From the NCBI GenBank assembly GCA_027489245.1, contig JAIYAC010000018.1, positions 1 through 64,000 of the forward strand: a DNA stretch of 64,000 nucleotides, written 5' to 3'. The position numbers and the translations under genes are program-made. The notes beneath the pieces were generated by a model. The model ran no database searches and was not told the DNA's origin. It worked only from the letters and a program-made list of their open reading frames with translations. The stretch's first letter is position 1. Each line of letters begins with the position of its first letter. The stretch comes from Neisseriaceae bacterium (lineage in GTDB: Bacteria; Pseudomonadota; Gammaproteobacteria; Burkholderiales; Chromobacteriaceae). Below, one piece after another: positions 42,097 through 51,596 of this stretch.

Positions 42097-44049
42097 TCAC
42101 TGATCTTTGAAACGGATGTCATCCTGAAGCCCGTTCTGCATTGCCCAGGTCTGTACAGTTGTCTTTAACCAAGGCATATAACCGCCTGCAGCAATCGCAC
42201 CTTCATCAAACGGTTCATGCTGCTCAGATGAAAGTAATGCAGTGAGCTGCCCCTGGACTCGCTCGGCCAGTGCGTCATCGTTAGAGACGTTGAGGTAAGT
42301 GTTTAGTGGCTTGTCTTTCGACTCCTCTTCGCCACCAAGGAACCGCTCAAAGTCGGGTACGCTGACGCGATGTCGGGCAGTGATTCCAGCCGCACGCGCT
42401 CCGAGGATAGCGGTTCGGATCTTCTCGTTTTCCGTCCACATTCCATTGCCATGACCGTTCTTTTTAAACGGAGAATCGCAATCGTGGACGATACCGAAGT
42501 CGATCTTGAAATGGGTCATCACCTTGACCAACGGAACAAGGATCGCCTTGCCACGAGCACGAATAATGGTCACTTGGTCCATTAGGCCATGCTGACGCTC
42601 AAGAATTGACGCCATGAACGCTGCATGTTCTGTATCTCCTTCTACCAACACTGGATATGATCCGAAAAACACTTCAGAGAAGCTCGGGTCAATATGTTGT
42701 AGTGCCTGCAGGCGCTCCTTGTCGTTGCCCTCGAATTCAATTAGGTCAGACCGATACGTCTTAGGCTCGATAGGAGCGGCATTCCCCTCTCCGGCCCGCG
42801 CGAGTCGCACAATTGTAGTGTGATTTTCGAAGGGGTTGATGAAGTATGGCGAGTGAGTGGTCATGATGACCTGCCAATCTGGGCTTTCTGCGAGCTTATA
42901 TAAATGCCGCTGAGCTGCACGTGCAGCCATTGGATGCAGTGCGTTCTCCGGCTCATCAATCAAGAGTAGATAGCCAGGAAACGCTGGGTCGTCAGGACTA
43001 TCCGGGATAGGTGAGCCTCCATCATGGGCCTCGAGCAGAGCCTTTAGCTGAAGAAGTGCTTCAGCAAGAGCCCCTCTCTCGGCTTCCTTTGCCTTCAAAA
43101 GTTTTTTCTCGCTATCGACGATTTCCTTGTCTAACCGCTTACGGTATTCAGCGCGAACCTCTTTGTCACGGGTCATCTCGTTGTGTACCTGTAACATTGC
43201 CCAGAAGAGCGCTCTGCGAGCTCCAGTACCTTGCTGAGCCAACGCAGTCTCAGCGGCACCATCCTTGACCAGAAGACTTGAGCCTCCTTTTACCAAGTCA
43301 GCAACCTTTGGCACCAGTGGGGCTGAACCGATCTTCAGCATGACATCCAACTTGGGAAATACGCCTTTGAAACCAGTAGCTACGCGGCTCGCAATCTGGT
43401 TGAAGTGCTCTTCGTGCTCATCGCTAATTGCATCCATGTGACGCGACACATCGGCAATTGCTTTCGCCAGATCGGACTCTGGGTTTGACCGTTCCTTCTC
43501 GAGGCCAGCCAACATTGGGGCCAGCGCAAGAGCAAGAAGCATATCTTCTGTCTTCTCTGCATCATCGAGAGAGCCGATACGCAATGGGCGCGGCAACCTA
43601 GAGCTAAACACGGGATCGGCACCACCCGCTTTTCCATCCTCAGCCCAGCCTCCACGGCTATCGTCACCACCCTGCGGATCCCAGGTTGTTCGAACCTTCT
43701 GATAGTTCGGACCGGCCCATAGCCACCGACTTTTGACAATCAGCAAACCATCTCGCCCGGTTTTCCACTTGGCGTCAACATTGCCAATACCCTCTGGAAT
43801 GTGCACCTCAAGCTGGACCTCTGATGGCTGATCAGGTTGAGCATACTGACTACGGTCGCGGTTCATATCAAAGGCTACCGTGCCTTTCGCCAACTCATAC
43901 GCTCTCAAAATTGTGGACTTACCCGCGTTGTTCTTACCGACTAGGCAAACAACGTTGTCTAGCTCGATTACAACCCCTTCGTTACCGATACATCCAATAT
44001 TTCGCACAAAAATACGTACAAGTTTTGACCGATTTGCAGCTGCCATCAT
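42097..44049 (-). CDS. OLD-family ATP-dependent endonuclease (ABC ATPase plus TOPRIM)
   Basis: A 650-residue protein. The N-terminal ABC-type ATPase has Walker A LVGKNNAGKST near residue 40 and Walker B LLIDEPENALHP with THSPYF. Between them lies a long insertion with a coiled-coil stretch. The C-terminal TOPRIM nuclease has LVEGDTEHAAF and VHDCDSPF. This is the layout of OLD nucleases, used in phage defence alone (class 1) or with the helicase GajB (class 2, Gabija). No UvrD-like helicase gene is adjacent, so class 1 is more likely. Two ATGs (44049 and 44046) follow GGAGG; either could be used. It is the only cargo gene read against the tns operon. Confidence 0.85.
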   Translation of the reverse strand: MMAAANRSKLVRIFVRNIGCIGNEGVVIELDNVVCLVGKNNAGKSTILRAYELAKGTVAFDMNRDRSQYAQPDQPSEVQLEVHIPEGIGNVDAKWKTGRDGLLIVKSRWLWAGPNYQKVRTTWDPQGGDDSRGGWAEDGKAGGADPVFSSRLPRPLRIGSLDDAEKTEDMLLALALAPMLAGLEKERSNPESDLAKAIADVSRHMDAISDEHEEHFNQIASRVATGFKGVFPKLDVMLKIGSAPLVPKVADLVKGGSSLLVKDGAAETALAQQGTGARRALFWAMLQVHNEMTRDKEVRAEYRKRLDKEIVDSEKKLLKAKEAERGALAEALLQLKALLEAHDGGSPIPDSPDDPAFPGYLLLIDEPENALHPMAARAAQRHLYKLAESPDWQVIMTTHSPYFINPFENHTTIVRLARAGEGNAAPIEPKTYRSDLIEFEGNDKERLQALQHIDPSFSEVFFGSYPVLVEGDTEHAAFMASILERQHGLMDQVTIIRARGKAILVPLVKVMTHFKIDFGIVHDCDSPFKKNGHGNGMWTENEKIRTAILGARAAGITARHRVSVPDFERFLGGEEESKDKPLNTYLNVSNDDALAERVQGQLTALLSSEQHEPFDEGAIAAGGYMPWLKTTVQTWAMQNGLQDDIRFKDQ

Positions 44050-44265
44050 TCCTCCACTGAGTGTGATTTGGGTATCAGGTGGGTGGTCCTGTCGTGGTAG
44101 TTGGCATTCTATCAACCAAAAAATGTCGAATGTATAAATCTACATCAATAAAAATTGCATACTATTAAGTTGGCTCAGCCGAAGCTTGTTACAAAACCGT
44201 GCAAAGTAACTGATTGATTTATTTTGAAATTCGTCTGTTTACCCAGTCACAGCACTCCCCCCGCT

Positions 44266-44278
44266 GTGAAATTTTCAC
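44266..44278. promoter_or_regulatory. Palindrome GTGAAATTTTCAC, candidate operator
   Basis: A perfect 13-bp palindrome, followed by a partial repeat (GTGAAAG), lies in the 337-bp region between the divergent OLD gene and the XRE regulator gene. It is a plausible binding site for that regulator. No other function is seen in this region. Confidence 0.35.
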
Positions 44279-44386
44279 CAGTGAAAGTACAACAAATATT
44301 TGATTATTAATCAATGATTTACGTTTGACTTGCTGATTTAAAATACTTACCCTGTCTGTTGTTGCAAGTACCCGCAGAAGTCCAAC

Positions 44387-44812
44387 ATGAGCCCATTTTC
44401 CAGATACCTACATCAGCTCCGAATGCAGCATGGCATCCGCCAAGCCGAACTTGCGGAGTTGATGGGCTATGAGCAGAGCTACATCTCTGCCCTGGAAATT
44501 GGTAGCAAAGGACCTCCAACGGCTGAATTCATTGAAAAACTTATCCAAGCAGTTGAATTGATACCAGAGGAACAAGCGGAGCTACGCAGCGCAGCAGCTG
44601 CCTCGCAACGGAAACTGGTCGTACCTGCAGACGTCCCAGAAGAAACCTACTGGTTACTACAGGATTTGCGAACAAACATAGGTGAGTTGCGACCAGTACA
44701 AATTCGCCTGATACGCGAGATTTTGCAGATACAGAATGAGCTGAACCGCTGCTCATCCGATCCGGTGAGACGGTTGCGGCGGAGACAGAGTAAGGAGGGC
44801 CTAGAAATGTAA
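44387..44812 (+). CDS. XRE-family transcriptional regulator of the transposon
   Basis: A 141-residue protein with an N-terminal helix-turn-helix (RQAELAELMGYEQSYISALEIG, about residues 19-40) and a Glu/Arg-rich C-terminal helix. It lies directly upstream of tnsA and reads in the same direction, as in several Tn7-like elements where such a regulator controls the tns genes and cargo. Its operator may be the palindrome at 44266. The regulatory role is inferred from position and domain. Confidence 0.75.
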   Translation: MSPFSRYLHQLRMQHGIRQAELAELMGYEQSYISALEIGSKGPPTAEFIEKLIQAVELIPEEQAELRSAAAASQRKLVVPADVPEETYWLLQDLRTNIGELRPVQIRLIREILQIQNELNRCSSDPVRRLRRRQSKEGLEM

Positions 44813-45054
44813 AACGGGACAAACCTTGCGGCTTGCCCCGAGTTTGTAAGTATCTGACGACACTCACGGTTTGCAGACTTCAGTATCGTCACCTCAGACA
44901 CGCACGTCAAGCCGCACTCCCCTATCTTCCCCTGAAAACTGCGGGTAACACACCCGTTGCGGGGCATTCATACGCCCAATTTCAGGCATATCGATCTGTA
45001 CTGCTAGTACCGACAGGATCAGTGCACTCTGTTGGTACTGGCCGGAGACGTGCC

Positions 45055-45774
45055 ATGCTGCACCCACTTCATCCCACACAGAAACTTGCAGACCAGTTAT
45101 TACAACAGGCAGAAGAGGCATTCAGCAGCCCGCCTGATCAAGCAGGTGTCGTTCATGGACGGCGACGCATTACGCAAGGGCAAAGAGGCCGTCGTACGTC
45201 GCTTTTCCCGAGCCGTAAAAATGATGTCACGCTTGCACTTGAAAGTCAGGTGGAGGAAGCCTATTGCCTTCTTCTCGAACAGGATAAGCGTGTCATCGGG
45301 TATCGGTGCCAATCCCTCGAAATCCCATACGCGCCTGGACGGTGCTGTTACACAGATTTTCTTATTCGTACCTGCGGCGGGAGTTGGCTTCTCAGTGAAA
45401 TCAAACCCGATAAGAACCACCTCGATGTAGAAAGCAAGCTACGCTTTGAGACAGTACAAAGATTATTGACACATTGCGGTTTTGAATTCTGTGTTGTCGA
45501 TAAGAACGATATGCCAAGTGAAACGCATTTTGACAACTTGTACTGGTTGTATCACCAATCAGCCCAGCGCTACTGGGCCACGCAAGAAATCGAGTTAGCG
45601 CTTCAACTTATCCGTCATTGCCCCCACCCCAAGACGTTCAGGGCACTGCAATCACAATTCATCAATGCAGGGCTCCCTCCTTCGCTTGTGGAATACCTGC
45701 TTTTTCACGGGAAGTTGGCTACTAACCTTGACCGGCCTATCCAATTGGGCACACCGGTGTGGGGAATGGAATGA
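45055..45774 (+). CDS. tnsA: Transposase endonuclease subunit TnsA
   Basis: A 239-residue TnsA, which cuts the 5' strands so that the element moves by cut-and-paste. Acidic/basic residues in the restriction-endonuclease-like pattern are seen: Glu63 in LALESQVEEAY, Asp101 in CYTDFLI and Glu115-x-Lys117 in SEIKPD. The ATG at 45055 was chosen because GGAG precedes it and because the frame upstream (to 44833) has non-coding character. The stop overlaps the tnsB start. The C-terminal part has HTH-like character, as in Tn7 TnsA. Confidence 0.85.
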   Translation: MLHPLHPTQKLADQLLQQAEEAFSSPPDQAGVVHGRRRITQGQRGRRTSLFPSRKNDVTLALESQVEEAYCLLLEQDKRVIGYRCQSLEIPYAPGRCCYTDFLIRTCGGSWLLSEIKPDKNHLDVESKLRFETVQRLLTHCGFEFCVVDKNDMPSETHFDNLYWLYHQSAQRYWATQEIELALQLIRHCPHPKTFRALQSQFINAGLPPSLVEYLLFHGKLATNLDRPIQLGTPVWGME

Positions 45775-47744
45775 GTCAGACCTATACCCCTAAAACAGGA
45801 ATGCGGTTCGTCATTCACGGGTGCGAATTTGAAATAACATATGTAGCCCATGGCTGGGTACGCTATGCAGCGACGATTGGTGGAAAGCCTTACCGCATTC
45901 CCTACGAGCGTTTTATGGAAATGCAGGGCTCTAGCTCTCTACTTATTCAGCCTCAAGATACTGCACGTCTATCTGCAGATGGCCATGCTTTGAAAATTTC
46001 AGAGCTATCCGACGCAGAGGCACGAGCAACCATACGAAGAGCTCGGTACGTTGAGGCTGCCATTGCTCAATTAACCCACCCTAGGTCGATTAAGCAGCTC
46101 ACCGCGCTAATCCCAACCCTTGCATCCCAACTGGAAGATGAAACCCCACCGAGCTCACGAACGGTTTGCCTATGGGTGAAAAAATATTTTGATGCAGGCC
46201 GTATCGGTGAGGCATTTGTTAGCCAAAAACATAAACGTGGCAACCGGACACTGCATTTCTCTCCAACTATAGAAATATTAATCACGGAAGGAATTCAACA
46301 GGTCTATCTACAACCAGAGCGACGGGACTGCAAGGACGTTTTAGTGTTTATTGTCGGCAAACTCGCCGAACAAGGAATGCTGACCAAAGAGGCGACCTCT
46401 CTTCGCTTACCAACGCTACGCACAATACAGCGAAGGGTGAAAGCACTCGATCCCTACGTCGTAGCACGGGCACGACATGGTAAAGAAGCAGCGGAACGGA
46501 TAGCACGTGCGGCAGGTCGGCAGATCATCAGCCCCAGATCAATGTTCCTGGTCCAGATCGATACGCATTACTTGGACATCACCCTACTAGATCCAGATAC
46601 CGGAGAAGTCATCGGCCGACCATTCTTGGTTTGCATCATTGATGTGTACACACGGGCGGTCGTGGGGGTTGACATCAGTATGCTGCCACCATCGGCCACA
46701 ACCACCTTAGCGGCCGTCAAGGACATGCTGACCCGGCTCGCTCGTGGGCTGCCAGGAGGCATTCCAGTCAAAATCATCCCGGATAATGGCGTTGAATTCA
46801 AAAACTCTGCCTTTGTCAGGTTGTGCGGTCGATTAGGGATAATTATCAATCCTGCTGAGGTTCGTGATCCCAACGACAAGCCTCACATCGAATCGTTTTT
46901 CCGCACTTTGACCTATTTTCTCGTCCAAAAGTGCGCAGGAACAACTTTTTCCAATCCCGGCGCCCGTGGCGATTACGACTCGCATCGTAAGGCTGCCTTA
47001 ATCCTCGAAAAATTGATCGAGTACATCAACGAATGGATCGACAATGTGTACCACCAAACCATTCACTCTCGTTCCGGCCGAGCGCCAATCCTTGCCTGGA
47101 AGGATGCCACTCAAAATTGGGAGGCACCGATCTTCGAAGCCGGTGAAATTGATGCCATTGCCCGTCGTCCTGAAACACGCACAATCCATCGCGGGCGTGT
47201 TGTTGTTGACCACATTGAATACTTTTCACATGCACTCGCAACACTGGAAGCACTCAAGGAAACGCGCGTCACTGTACTAGTCAATGAACTGGATCTTCAT
47301 GAAGTCTATATCGAGCACCCGTCTGAGCGCGGCGTACTGATCCGTGCCGAATCTACAAACCCCGACTACACGCACGGGCTGACTTGGTATGAACATCAGG
47401 AATCTCAAAGAATCAAGGCGGCCATAACTGAATCGGACCGACAACGCCTGGGTCACTACTGCGATCTTCTAGCGCGGTGGACCTTATTTCAGAAGATCCA
47501 AGCAGACTCCGCCTTGGCACGACGCCAGATTGCCCGCCTCACCAATGGCAAGGGACGGCAGCAACCTCAGTTGCCAGAAAATGCTGTTGAGACTTTATCC
47601 CACTCCACTTTGGCGTTGCAGCAGACCATTACAGCTGCCTTACCAGAACATCTGGCGCTACAACTCCCTTCCCCCTCTGAAGACTTGCCATCCGCAGCAG
47701 CTGGCAATGCAGTAACCACTTACGAAGTCATCGATCTGGAGTAA
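45771..47744 (+). CDS. tnsB: Transposase subunit TnsB (DDE integrase)
   Basis: A 657-residue Mu/Tn7-type DDE transposase that joins the 3' ends to target DNA and binds the end repeats. The catalytic triad is Asp264 (QIDTHYLD), Asp338 (IPDNGVEF) and Glu374 (HIESFF), a DD35E spacing. N-terminal HTH domains precede it and a beta-barrel plus a TnsC-interacting tail follow. The start ATG at 45771 overlaps the tnsA stop, and tnsC begins six bases after its stop, so all four tns genes form one operon. Confidence 0.92.
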   Translation: MSQTYTPKTGMRFVIHGCEFEITYVAHGWVRYAATIGGKPYRIPYERFMEMQGSSSLLIQPQDTARLSADGHALKISELSDAEARATIRRARYVEAAIAQLTHPRSIKQLTALIPTLASQLEDETPPSSRTVCLWVKKYFDAGRIGEAFVSQKHKRGNRTLHFSPTIEILITEGIQQVYLQPERRDCKDVLVFIVGKLAEQGMLTKEATSLRLPTLRTIQRRVKALDPYVVARARHGKEAAERIARAAGRQIISPRSMFLVQIDTHYLDITLLDPDTGEVIGRPFLVCIIDVYTRAVVGVDISMLPPSATTTLAAVKDMLTRLARGLPGGIPVKIIPDNGVEFKNSAFVRLCGRLGIIINPAEVRDPNDKPHIESFFRTLTYFLVQKCAGTTFSNPGARGDYDSHRKAALILEKLIEYINEWIDNVYHQTIHSRSGRAPILAWKDATQNWEAPIFEAGEIDAIARRPETRTIHRGRVVVDHIEYFSHALATLEALKETRVTVLVNELDLHEVYIEHPSERGVLIRAESTNPDYTHGLTWYEHQESQRIKAAITESDRQRLGHYCDLLARWTLFQKIQADSALARRQIARLTNGKGRQQPQLPENAVETLSHSTLALQQTITAALPEHLALQLPSPSEDLPSAAAGNAVTTYEVIDLE

Positions 47745-47749
47745 AAACC

Positions 47750-48718
47750 ATGGAACAAAGCTCAAAAGAACACGGTGGCTCGCCAGTCGAACGCGTTGCA
47801 CGCCTAGATAAAGCGATTGTGCGCCATACAGACTTCGATCATGCCATCCAGGGAATTCAACACGCCATTCTTCAATCGTCACATTACCGCGAAGCGGTCG
47901 GATGCATGCTACTGGCCGAGGGTGGCATGGGTAAAACCATAGCCTGCAATATCGTCATGGCTGGCTTCAAAGGTGGAGTTGTAGTTGAAGATGGGCTGGA
48001 AGTCACCAAAAGGCCGGCCTTCTACTTGGAAGCCCCTGCTCCCGCCACCGTTAAAGCAGTTGCAGCAATGATGCTCAGCAAACTTGGTGATCCACGCCCC
48101 CTACTGGGTAGTACACCGCATATGACCGAGCGTCTTATCAGATTGCTGAAGGCATGCGGAACACAAGTCATTTTTCTAGACGAATTTCACAATCTCTTGA
48201 AAAGCGGAAAAAGATCGACCTCTGTCAACACGGAGGTTTGCCGTTGGTTGCGTAACATCGTTAACGAGTCCGGAGTAACAATCTGTTTGGTTGGCACGCC
48301 CGATTGTGCGTTAATCATTGATTCAGATATACAGTTTTCCAGACGCTTCAAATTTAAATTTCACCTAAAACCATTAAAACCAGGTACGACAGAAGATAAA
48401 GGCTCACTGCAGATATTCCTTGAACGTATCTGTCACGAAGCAGTTCGCCGTGTCGAGTTGGATAATATGCCAGCACTTGGCAACCAGCTGGAGTCACTAA
48501 GAATTTATGCTGCCACCAGCGGCAATCCAGAATTCATTATGTTCTTAATTAAACAGGCACTACTCATTGCACTGCAGGCAAATCGAAACACTGTCGTTAT
48601 TGAAGACTTTGCGCGTGCCTGGGACCTCGGCATCACCAGTACAGTGAGTATCGCTCGGAGCAATCCCTTTAGAATGTCGGAAGGCCAGCTATCCTCGGTG
48701 TTTCGGAGGCTGAAATGA
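47750..48718 (+). CDS. tnsC: AAA+ transposition regulator TnsC
   Basis: A 322-residue AAA+ ATPase that links the target selector to the TnsAB transposase. It has Walker A AEGGMGKT near residues 55-62, Walker B VIFLDEFHNL near 140 and a sensor segment ICLVGTPDC. The size is that of the short TnsC/TniB type, without the long tails of Tn7 TnsC. It overlaps the next gene (ATGA at 48715). Confidence 0.9.
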   Translation: MEQSSKEHGGSPVERVARLDKAIVRHTDFDHAIQGIQHAILQSSHYREAVGCMLLAEGGMGKTIACNIVMAGFKGGVVVEDGLEVTKRPAFYLEAPAPATVKAVAAMMLSKLGDPRPLLGSTPHMTERLIRLLKACGTQVIFLDEFHNLLKSGKRSTSVNTEVCRWLRNIVNESGVTICLVGTPDCALIIDSDIQFSRRFKFKFHLKPLKPGTTEDKGSLQIFLERICHEAVRRVELDNMPALGNQLESLRIYAATSGNPEFIMFLIKQALLIALQANRNTVVIEDFARAWDLGITSTVSIARSNPFRMSEGQLSSVFRRLK

Positions 48719-50796
48719 TACAACATCCACTGCCGATTCGACCTATTCCCTATGGAGATGAATCACCGGCCAGTCTCTTGATACGCGCTGCGGAGAACAA
48801 TGGCTTCGTCAGCGTCCTGCAATTACTTTCTGCCTACAGATTCCCATCCCAAAGTGATGAGTGGCTAGTTGCATCATTTGTCGATCAAACCCGTTTTGCC
48901 AAGATTATTCGCGCGATGGGCTTGCACACAGATTGCATCAGTTTGGCCTATCGTCGGACGGGACCAACCAGTAAATCTCCACGCGAGATGAATGGTATGG
49001 GTCTGCCAGAACGACTCTTTCGCAATGGAGCCAATGTATATTGCCCGGAATGCCTTAAAGAACAGCCTTACTGGCGTAAAGGGTGGTCAATCCTACCAAT
49101 CGCGACATGCAATAAACATGGAAGTCGTCTATTACAGGATTGTCCCTTATGCAAAAAACCATTATCCCTAACCAGAAACCGCTTATTGCATTGCTCATGT
49201 GGACATGATCTCCGCCAGGGAAAGGCGGAGATGGCCGATCCCAAAGGCACTCAGTGGTGGCTCTCCCTCATCGCTGCGCAAAACCAAGATGCACTAGACC
49301 GGATGCTGTCATTCTGGTCGGCATTGCGAGAGGTCGACGGATTAGAAGATAGCACCACAGCAGAGGGCTGGCGTCTTCACACCACGATGAAATGGTGGCA
49401 TGGCGACAGATGCATTGATGAAGTTCTAGCCATAATTGAACCACGCTCCCCGTACATTCATCCACGGCTTCAACTGTTACCCTTTCTTCGCGAAAGGGGT
49501 GATTTATGCGGATTTGCTAAACAAGTATTGAATAGACACTCAACCTTCACATTCGCTACCAATCCAAGACAGCATGAAGGTCAAGTAAACCAGGAGGAAG
49601 CTGCAGCAACACTCGGAATAACACCGTGGCACATAAGAAGAATGATTAAAGCCGGCCAAATAAATTCCACTACACCTCATCTTGGTCGAGCAAAATTGAT
49701 CTCGCCGAACGAGATTGAGCGGGTTCTGCGCCAATTAAGTGCAACGCAACAAAATAATCACACCCGTCAAAAACTATCTGGTCGCCATAGTTTGACAGGG
49801 ATCATTCAGAATATTATTTCAGGCTACGCACGTACAGATGGATATGACCTAGCGGAAGGACTACTGACATTACAATTCTCCGGCATGGTGGAGATGGTGT
49901 CATCTGATCCAGATTGGCTGGCCATCCCGGCGATAGCTACAAAGTTGGGCATGCACCCGGTCGTCGTTTGGAACATTATCAAGCATCGACTTCTACCAGC
50001 GCAGCAGAAAATAATAGGAAGAAGTAAGAAGAATGTAGTCCATATCAAAGACATAGAGGCATTCGAAGCCAGTTTTGTAACTGCAGGCCGATTGGCACGA
50101 TCAGTAGGAGCTAGTCAAATTACATTCGCGCACAAACTCATGCACATGGGAATAAGGCCAATAGCAGGTCCCAGTATTGACGGAACGATTGTATATATTT
50201 TTAGAAAAACAGACTTGCAATGTGTAAATTTAAGCGATCTAAAATCAAGTAGATTTAAAGCACCACCAGGTCGAAGATACACGAGCTCAAAAGATGGAGC
50301 TCCTTCTGCACTTCTTCTTACAGAGGTAACAAAGTTATTAGGGCTAAATAATATTCAGCAGACACTCATACTGGTGAAAAAAGGAATTCTGGAAAAGCAA
50401 CCATCTATCGAACGTGCTGTTCGCATCACGGAAAAATCCGTCGCCCAGCTAACCCAAACGCTGTCAGACCCAAACCTAGTCGACATAAATGAGGCGATAA
50501 AGATACTAAATACAACTGAAACAATACTATATTTACAGTGGGTACATACTGGTGCGATGAAAGTATTAGATTTTGCACACTGGAGATTCGTTCGCAAAGA
50601 TGAACTCCAATATGTTTTAGAGTTACAAGAAAATTACTACACTGCATCACAAGCTGGAACATTTCTCAATGTTCATCGAAGTCACGTTCCAAATCTTGAA
50701 CGAAAAGGATTGATTAAATCGTTAATCCTTGAAGGAAAAAGACGCTTACGCCTTTACCGCCGAGAAGACGTGGAAGCACTTGCAATAGTGCAATAA
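48715..50796 (+). CDS. tniQ: Target-site selector TniQ/TnsD
   Basis: A 693-residue TniQ-domain protein, long enough to be a TnsD-like site-specific selector. The N-terminal TniQ part starts RPIPYGDESPASLLIRAAENN and includes zinc-finger Cys residues (YCPECL near 110, CNKHGSRLLQDCPLC, CSCGHDL). The C-terminal 350 residues contain several HTH-like segments (EEAAATLGITPWHIRRMIKAG, SQAGTFLNVHRSHVPNLERKG) that fit binding of an attachment site. It is the only target selector in the element; with the insertion point behind nrdB, that gene's 3' end is the likely target. The last part of the gene is AT-rich. Confidence 0.88.
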   Translation: MIQHPLPIRPIPYGDESPASLLIRAAENNGFVSVLQLLSAYRFPSQSDEWLVASFVDQTRFAKIIRAMGLHTDCISLAYRRTGPTSKSPREMNGMGLPERLFRNGANVYCPECLKEQPYWRKGWSILPIATCNKHGSRLLQDCPLCKKPLSLTRNRLLHCSCGHDLRQGKAEMADPKGTQWWLSLIAAQNQDALDRMLSFWSALREVDGLEDSTTAEGWRLHTTMKWWHGDRCIDEVLAIIEPRSPYIHPRLQLLPFLRERGDLCGFAKQVLNRHSTFTFATNPRQHEGQVNQEEAAATLGITPWHIRRMIKAGQINSTTPHLGRAKLISPNEIERVLRQLSATQQNNHTRQKLSGRHSLTGIIQNIISGYARTDGYDLAEGLLTLQFSGMVEMVSSDPDWLAIPAIATKLGMHPVVVWNIIKHRLLPAQQKIIGRSKKNVVHIKDIEAFEASFVTAGRLARSVGASQITFAHKLMHMGIRPIAGPSIDGTIVYIFRKTDLQCVNLSDLKSSRFKAPPGRRYTSSKDGAPSALLLTEVTKLLGLNNIQQTLILVKKGILEKQPSIERAVRITEKSVAQLTQTLSDPNLVDINEAIKILNTTETILYLQWVHTGAMKVLDFAHWRFVRKDELQYVLELQENYYTASQAGTFLNVHRSHVPNLERKGLIKSLILEGKRRLRLYRREDVEALAIVQ

Positions 50797-50800
50797 AAAA

Positions 50801-50828
50801 GAGGGAAGCTTAGCTTCCCTCTTTTAGT
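50801..50828 (+). terminator. Terminator of the tns operon
   Basis: GAGGGAAGCT and its complement, with AAAAAA before and TTTT after the stem, lie five bases past the tniQ stop. Confidence 0.88.
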
Positions 50829-51545
50829 TTTTTTGCCTTCGCTCATCCATCCACGCCAATCAACCAGCACGGTACGCTTGCACATCATAGAAAGCATGAT
50901 GCCATGGCCGCTCCTATCCAGTTTCTTCGTAGCTTCTCTAATAGAAAGTCTACGGCCATCCACTAAAACCGACGGCCAAAACTTAAAAATACATTACGAC
51001 TAGCCAGAGTACACACTTCGTTAAGCTGTTTTGGATTTGAAAATGGTAACGAAGATCCTCTTGATCGCAGAGCTGGCAGGTCTCCGTTGCTTGTCCATGG
51101 TCAATCGTTCTCTCTGTAAACGATCACTCTTCGAACGCCCCTGGCACCGACCCGCCCAAGGACATGGGCAGAATGTTGTCCCGAACTCGCTACGTGTAAA
51201 AGCCCATCTCAACTCCTTGGCGCTTTCGCCACTGGTACCTATCTACATGGTAACCGAACATATACAGAGGACACACATATGCCATGTGGCTATAACGAAA
51301 CACCTAGCGTTACAGTCGTGAGAAAGCGACGCCCCTAACACACTATTGACATTGGCATTAATTTGTGTGCATCCTCACTTCTTATAGGTAAGTCGTCAAG
51401 TGGCCATTACACACATCAAGACGAAATGCCCAAAACTCGATGAGATGGACTACTCGGCATTTCAAGTGATTGGAATTTCTACCCAATCGATGCCGCACTG
51501 GCATTTTCTGTAATCATGGTCGTAGCAATACCTTTGGAGGGAAGA
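50829..51545. other. Gene-poor stretch after the tns operon
   Basis: About 715 bp with no gene I can support. On the minus strand, 50829-50963 reads as possible coding remnant (MDGRRLSIREATKKL) but runs into the terminator and the tniQ end. The rest is short shadow frames. It may be decayed cargo. Confidence 0.4.
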
Positions 51546-51596
51546 ATGCCCAGTATGAACCATAAATATGTCATCAATACTCTCATGAAACAATGA
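51546..51596 (+). CDS. 16-codon leader ORF coupled to the membrane protein gene
   Basis: ATG at 51546 follows GGAGG by five bases and the frame ends TGA at 51594-51596, overlapping the ATG at 51593 of the next gene. The predicted peptide is MPSMNHKYVINTLMKQ. The downstream gene has no good ribosome binding site of its own, so the leader may exist to deliver ribosomes to it. Confidence 0.4.
   Translation: MPSMNHKYVINTLMKQ

Noticed and set aside
50754..50963. A 69-codon minus-strand frame after the tns operon
   Set aside because: Its C-terminus is the reverse of a terminator and of the tniQ end; at most a remnant of an older cargo gene.
51031..51321. A 96-codon plus-strand frame in the gene-poor stretch
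   Set aside because: No ribosome binding site, composition not protein-like, no recognisable motif.
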